Assembly: GCF_030268205.1 (NCBI RefSeq)
Contig: NZ_BSQF01000001.1
Coordinates: 42,554 to 106,553, forward strand
Direction: 5' to 3'
Length of the DNA: 64,000 bases
Source: Allomuricauda sp. NBRC 101325
Lineage (GTDB): Bacteria; Bacteroidota; Bacteroidia; Flavobacteriales; Flavobacteriaceae
Part shown: one piece after another, positions 62,629 through 64,000 of the stretch
How positions within the stretch are numbered: the first letter of the stretch is position 1
How the letters are laid out: each line of letters starts with the position of its first letter
Notes under the pieces: model-generated
Databases searched by the model: none
What the model saw: the letters and a program-made list of their open reading frames with translations, nothing else
What the model was told of the DNA's origin: nothing
Position numbers and translations under genes: made by a program

Positions 62629-64000
62629 GTGAAAACCTCCATAATCACAACGATCATCGGCCTGTTTATGATCAATGTCCTTAGCGCTCAGGTTAAAATT
62701 GGCAATAACCCCCAGACTTTGAATGCAGCTTCACTCCTAGAGTTGGAAAGTGCCAATCGGGTCTTGGTGATCACCAGAGTGACCAATGCCCAGATGAATG
62801 CCATTAATCCTTTACGGGGAGCCTTGGTTTTTAATACGGACGAGGATTGCATCCATTATTTTAATGGTACTGGTTGGGTAAATATCTGCGAAGAGCTGGA
62901 CAATTCTTTTACCGTAAGTACACGAGCCGATTATTTGGGCGCATTGAATCCCAATGCAAGGGATAGCACGGTGGTCATCACAACTACCACCAATTTAGAT
63001 GATAGTGTAAATTACAACTTTGAGGTAGGACAAATCACTGGCGCAAATATTATTGACCAATCTATAAATGGGGATTCCAAATTACAGACCTCTTCGGTGA
63101 CCACTAGGGTAATTGCCCCACGATCTGTGACTTTGAATAAATTGGCAGATGCCACCACGGGCAATCCCGGGGACATGTTTCAATGGAACGGCACCCAATG
63201 GATTTTGGTCAACGAATCCACTTTAGGTATTACCGAAAAAGATAGTATTATTGGAAATGAAGTGGTTGGCCCCACGGATGCCACATTATTATTGAGTGGT
63301 GCCGGCAGCGAGTCCGACCCGTTAACACTTGATGTTTCCCCTTTAGGAATTGATACCGCTGAATTGGCGGATGATGCAGTGACATCGATTAAAATTTTAA
63401 ATGCAAGCGTGACCGATGAAAAATTGGACAAGACTGGGATTCCTTTGAGTGGGTTTGGAGACCCATTGACCAATGTTTCAATGGGTAATTTTCAGATAAA
63501 CAATCTTCAGAACCCAGCACTTGATACAGATGCGGTTAACTTACAAACCTTAAATGCTGCGATTACCGCTTCGGAGGGATTGGATGATGATACCGATGAT
63601 ACCAATGAACTTTCTGATCTTCAGCTGAACTCCACGACTCTTGAACTTACAAATCCAGCGGCAGGGGCAACTGGTGTTGACCTTGACCTTACCTTCGCGA
63701 CCGATACAGAACTTGCAAATGCGATAACCGCATCCGAGACACTGGACAACGATACGGATGCCACCAACGAACTTTCGGATATCCAGCTGAACTCCACGAC
63801 CCTTGAACTTACAAATCCAGCAGCAGGGGCAACTGGTGTCGACCTTGACCTTACCTTCGCGACCGATACAGAACTTGCAAATGCGATAACCGCATCCGAG
63901 ACATTGGACAACGATACGGATGACACCAACGAACTTTCGGACATCCAGCTGAACTCCACGACCCTTGAACTTACAAATCCAGCAGCAGGGGCAACAGGTG
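62629..64000 (+). CDS. Secreted repeat-built protein (3' truncated by window)
   Basis: The frame is open from GTG 62629 to the end of the window (457 codons). A signal peptide (KTSIITTIIGLFMINVLSAQ) leads to a flavobacterial surface-protein style N-domain (KIGNNPQTLNAASLLELES, then LRGALVFNTDEDCIHYFNGTGW), an intermediate region (about 110-320), and tandem 54-residue units from about residue 321. Each unit reads DTD-x-TNELSD-x-QLNSTTLELTNPA followed by AGATGVDLDLTFATDTELANA. It is probably a long fibrous surface or secreted protein; no enzyme or binding motif is seen, and anchoring signals lie outside the window. Confidence 0.85.
   Translation, partial: MKTSIITTIIGLFMINVLSAQVKIGNNPQTLNAASLLELESANRVLVITRVTNAQMNAINPLRGALVFNTDEDCIHYFNGTGWVNICEELDNSFTVSTRADYLGALNPNARDSTVVITTTTNLDDSVNYNFEVGQITGANIIDQSINGDSKLQTSSVTTRVIAPRSVTLNKLADATTGNPGDMFQWNGTQWILVNESTLGITEKDSIIGNEVVGPTDATLLLSGAGSESDPLTLDVSPLGIDTAELADDAVTSIKILNASVTDEKLDKTGIPLSGFGDPLTNVSMGNFQINNLQNPALDTDAVNLQTLNAAITASEGLDDDTDDTNELSDLQLNSTTLELTNPAAGATGVDLDLTFATDTELANAITASETLDNDTDATNELSDIQLNSTTLELTNPAAGATGVDLDLTFATDTELANAITASETLDNDTDDTNELSDIQLNSTTLELTNPAAGATG
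63589..64000 (+). repeat. Tandem 162-bp repeats (54-residue units)
   Basis: Units at 63589-63750, 63751-63912 and 63913-64000 (partial). Spacing is exactly 162 bases, judged from the CAGCTGAACTCCACG word at 63622, 63784 and 63946. Units 2 and 3 differ at only a few bases, unit 1 at more, which suggests recent expansion or gene conversion. The array runs off the window. Confidence 0.95.

Noticed and set aside
63180..63959. Minus-strand frames with Ser/Val-rich repeats at the right edge
   Set aside because: They are the antisense image of the 162-bp tandem array, which stays open on both strands because its units are in phase.
63589..64000. CRISPR array
   Set aside because: The repeats are 162 bases, contiguous and coding, with no unique spacers between short repeats.

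Overview
The window looks like a piece of a Flavobacteriaceae chromosome (Bacteroidota). The evidence is the gene families present (DUF6702, the PGQ-type mini-lipoprotein, a LUD-domain protein beside cdsA/psd, CarboxypepD_reg-like secreted proteins, a degenerate zinc-ribbon coiled-coil protein), the AT-leaning base composition, the weak Shine-Dalgarno signals, and many copies of the Bacteroidota -7 promoter box TAnnTTTG. The gene style resembles marine genera such as Muricauda/Allomuricauda, but that is an impression, not a test. Genes are tightly packed, no gene-free stretch exceeds 300 bases, and I see no rRNA, tRNA, CRISPR array, insertion sequence or integrated phage.

Layout. 1-3116: end of a tryptophan operon (trpB partial, trpA), then a secreted M20 peptidase. 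3180-9596: minus-strand genes (mini-lipoprotein, uracil-DNA glycosylase-like protein, PEP carboxylase, YaaA, RluD-type pseudouridine synthase, PASTA protein). 9597-15299: ddl, coaD, a PAS histidine kinase overlapping a single-domain response regulator, and an M14 peptidase lipoprotein. 15296-22499: Nudix, pyrE, SRPBCC, birA, then a long plus-strand run rsfS-ftsH-LUD-cdsA-psd-acyl-CoA-binding protein joining membrane proteostasis with phospholipid synthesis. 22496-29768 (minus): a GH109-like exported protein, a GHMP sugar kinase, a nucleotidyltransferase and a sterol-desaturase-family oxygenase, all downstream of valS. 29966-34103: DUF1573 protein, PDZ aspartyl protease, aminotransferase, murB. 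34310-38473: ECF sigma/RskA anti-sigma pair, a Cys-rich small membrane protein, a second ECF sigma factor, lipA and gap, running into a hybrid histidine kinase. 40689-47792: lpxK, NIF3-like protein, coiled-coil protein, kmo, a ClpP protein, MscS channel, and a third ECF sigma factor with a 62-residue companion.

47878-64000 starts with a lipoprotein and a probable malonate uptake/activation operon (matB-madL-madM). Four small SRPBCC/DUF1801/DUF2200/VOC genes follow, then kynU with an MFS transporter, a GNAT protein, an O-methyltransferase, a PAP2 phosphatase, a TatA-like protein, an M1 peptidase with a DUF6702 protein, two paralogous CarboxypepD_reg-like secreted proteins, and the start of a large repeat-built secreted protein that runs off the window.

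Themes: tryptophan metabolism in both directions (trpAB synthesis; kmo and kynU breakdown), envelope building (ddl, murB, lpxK, cdsA, psd), and extracytoplasmic sensing (three ECF sigma factors, two kinases). The most interesting points are the GH109/kinase/nucleotidyltransferase cassette, the malonate operon, a dispersed-repeat-like sequence inside the UDG-like coding region with a composite inverted repeat at 43684-43865, candidate leaderless promoters (pyrE, tatA), and the tandem 162-bp repeats at the right edge.
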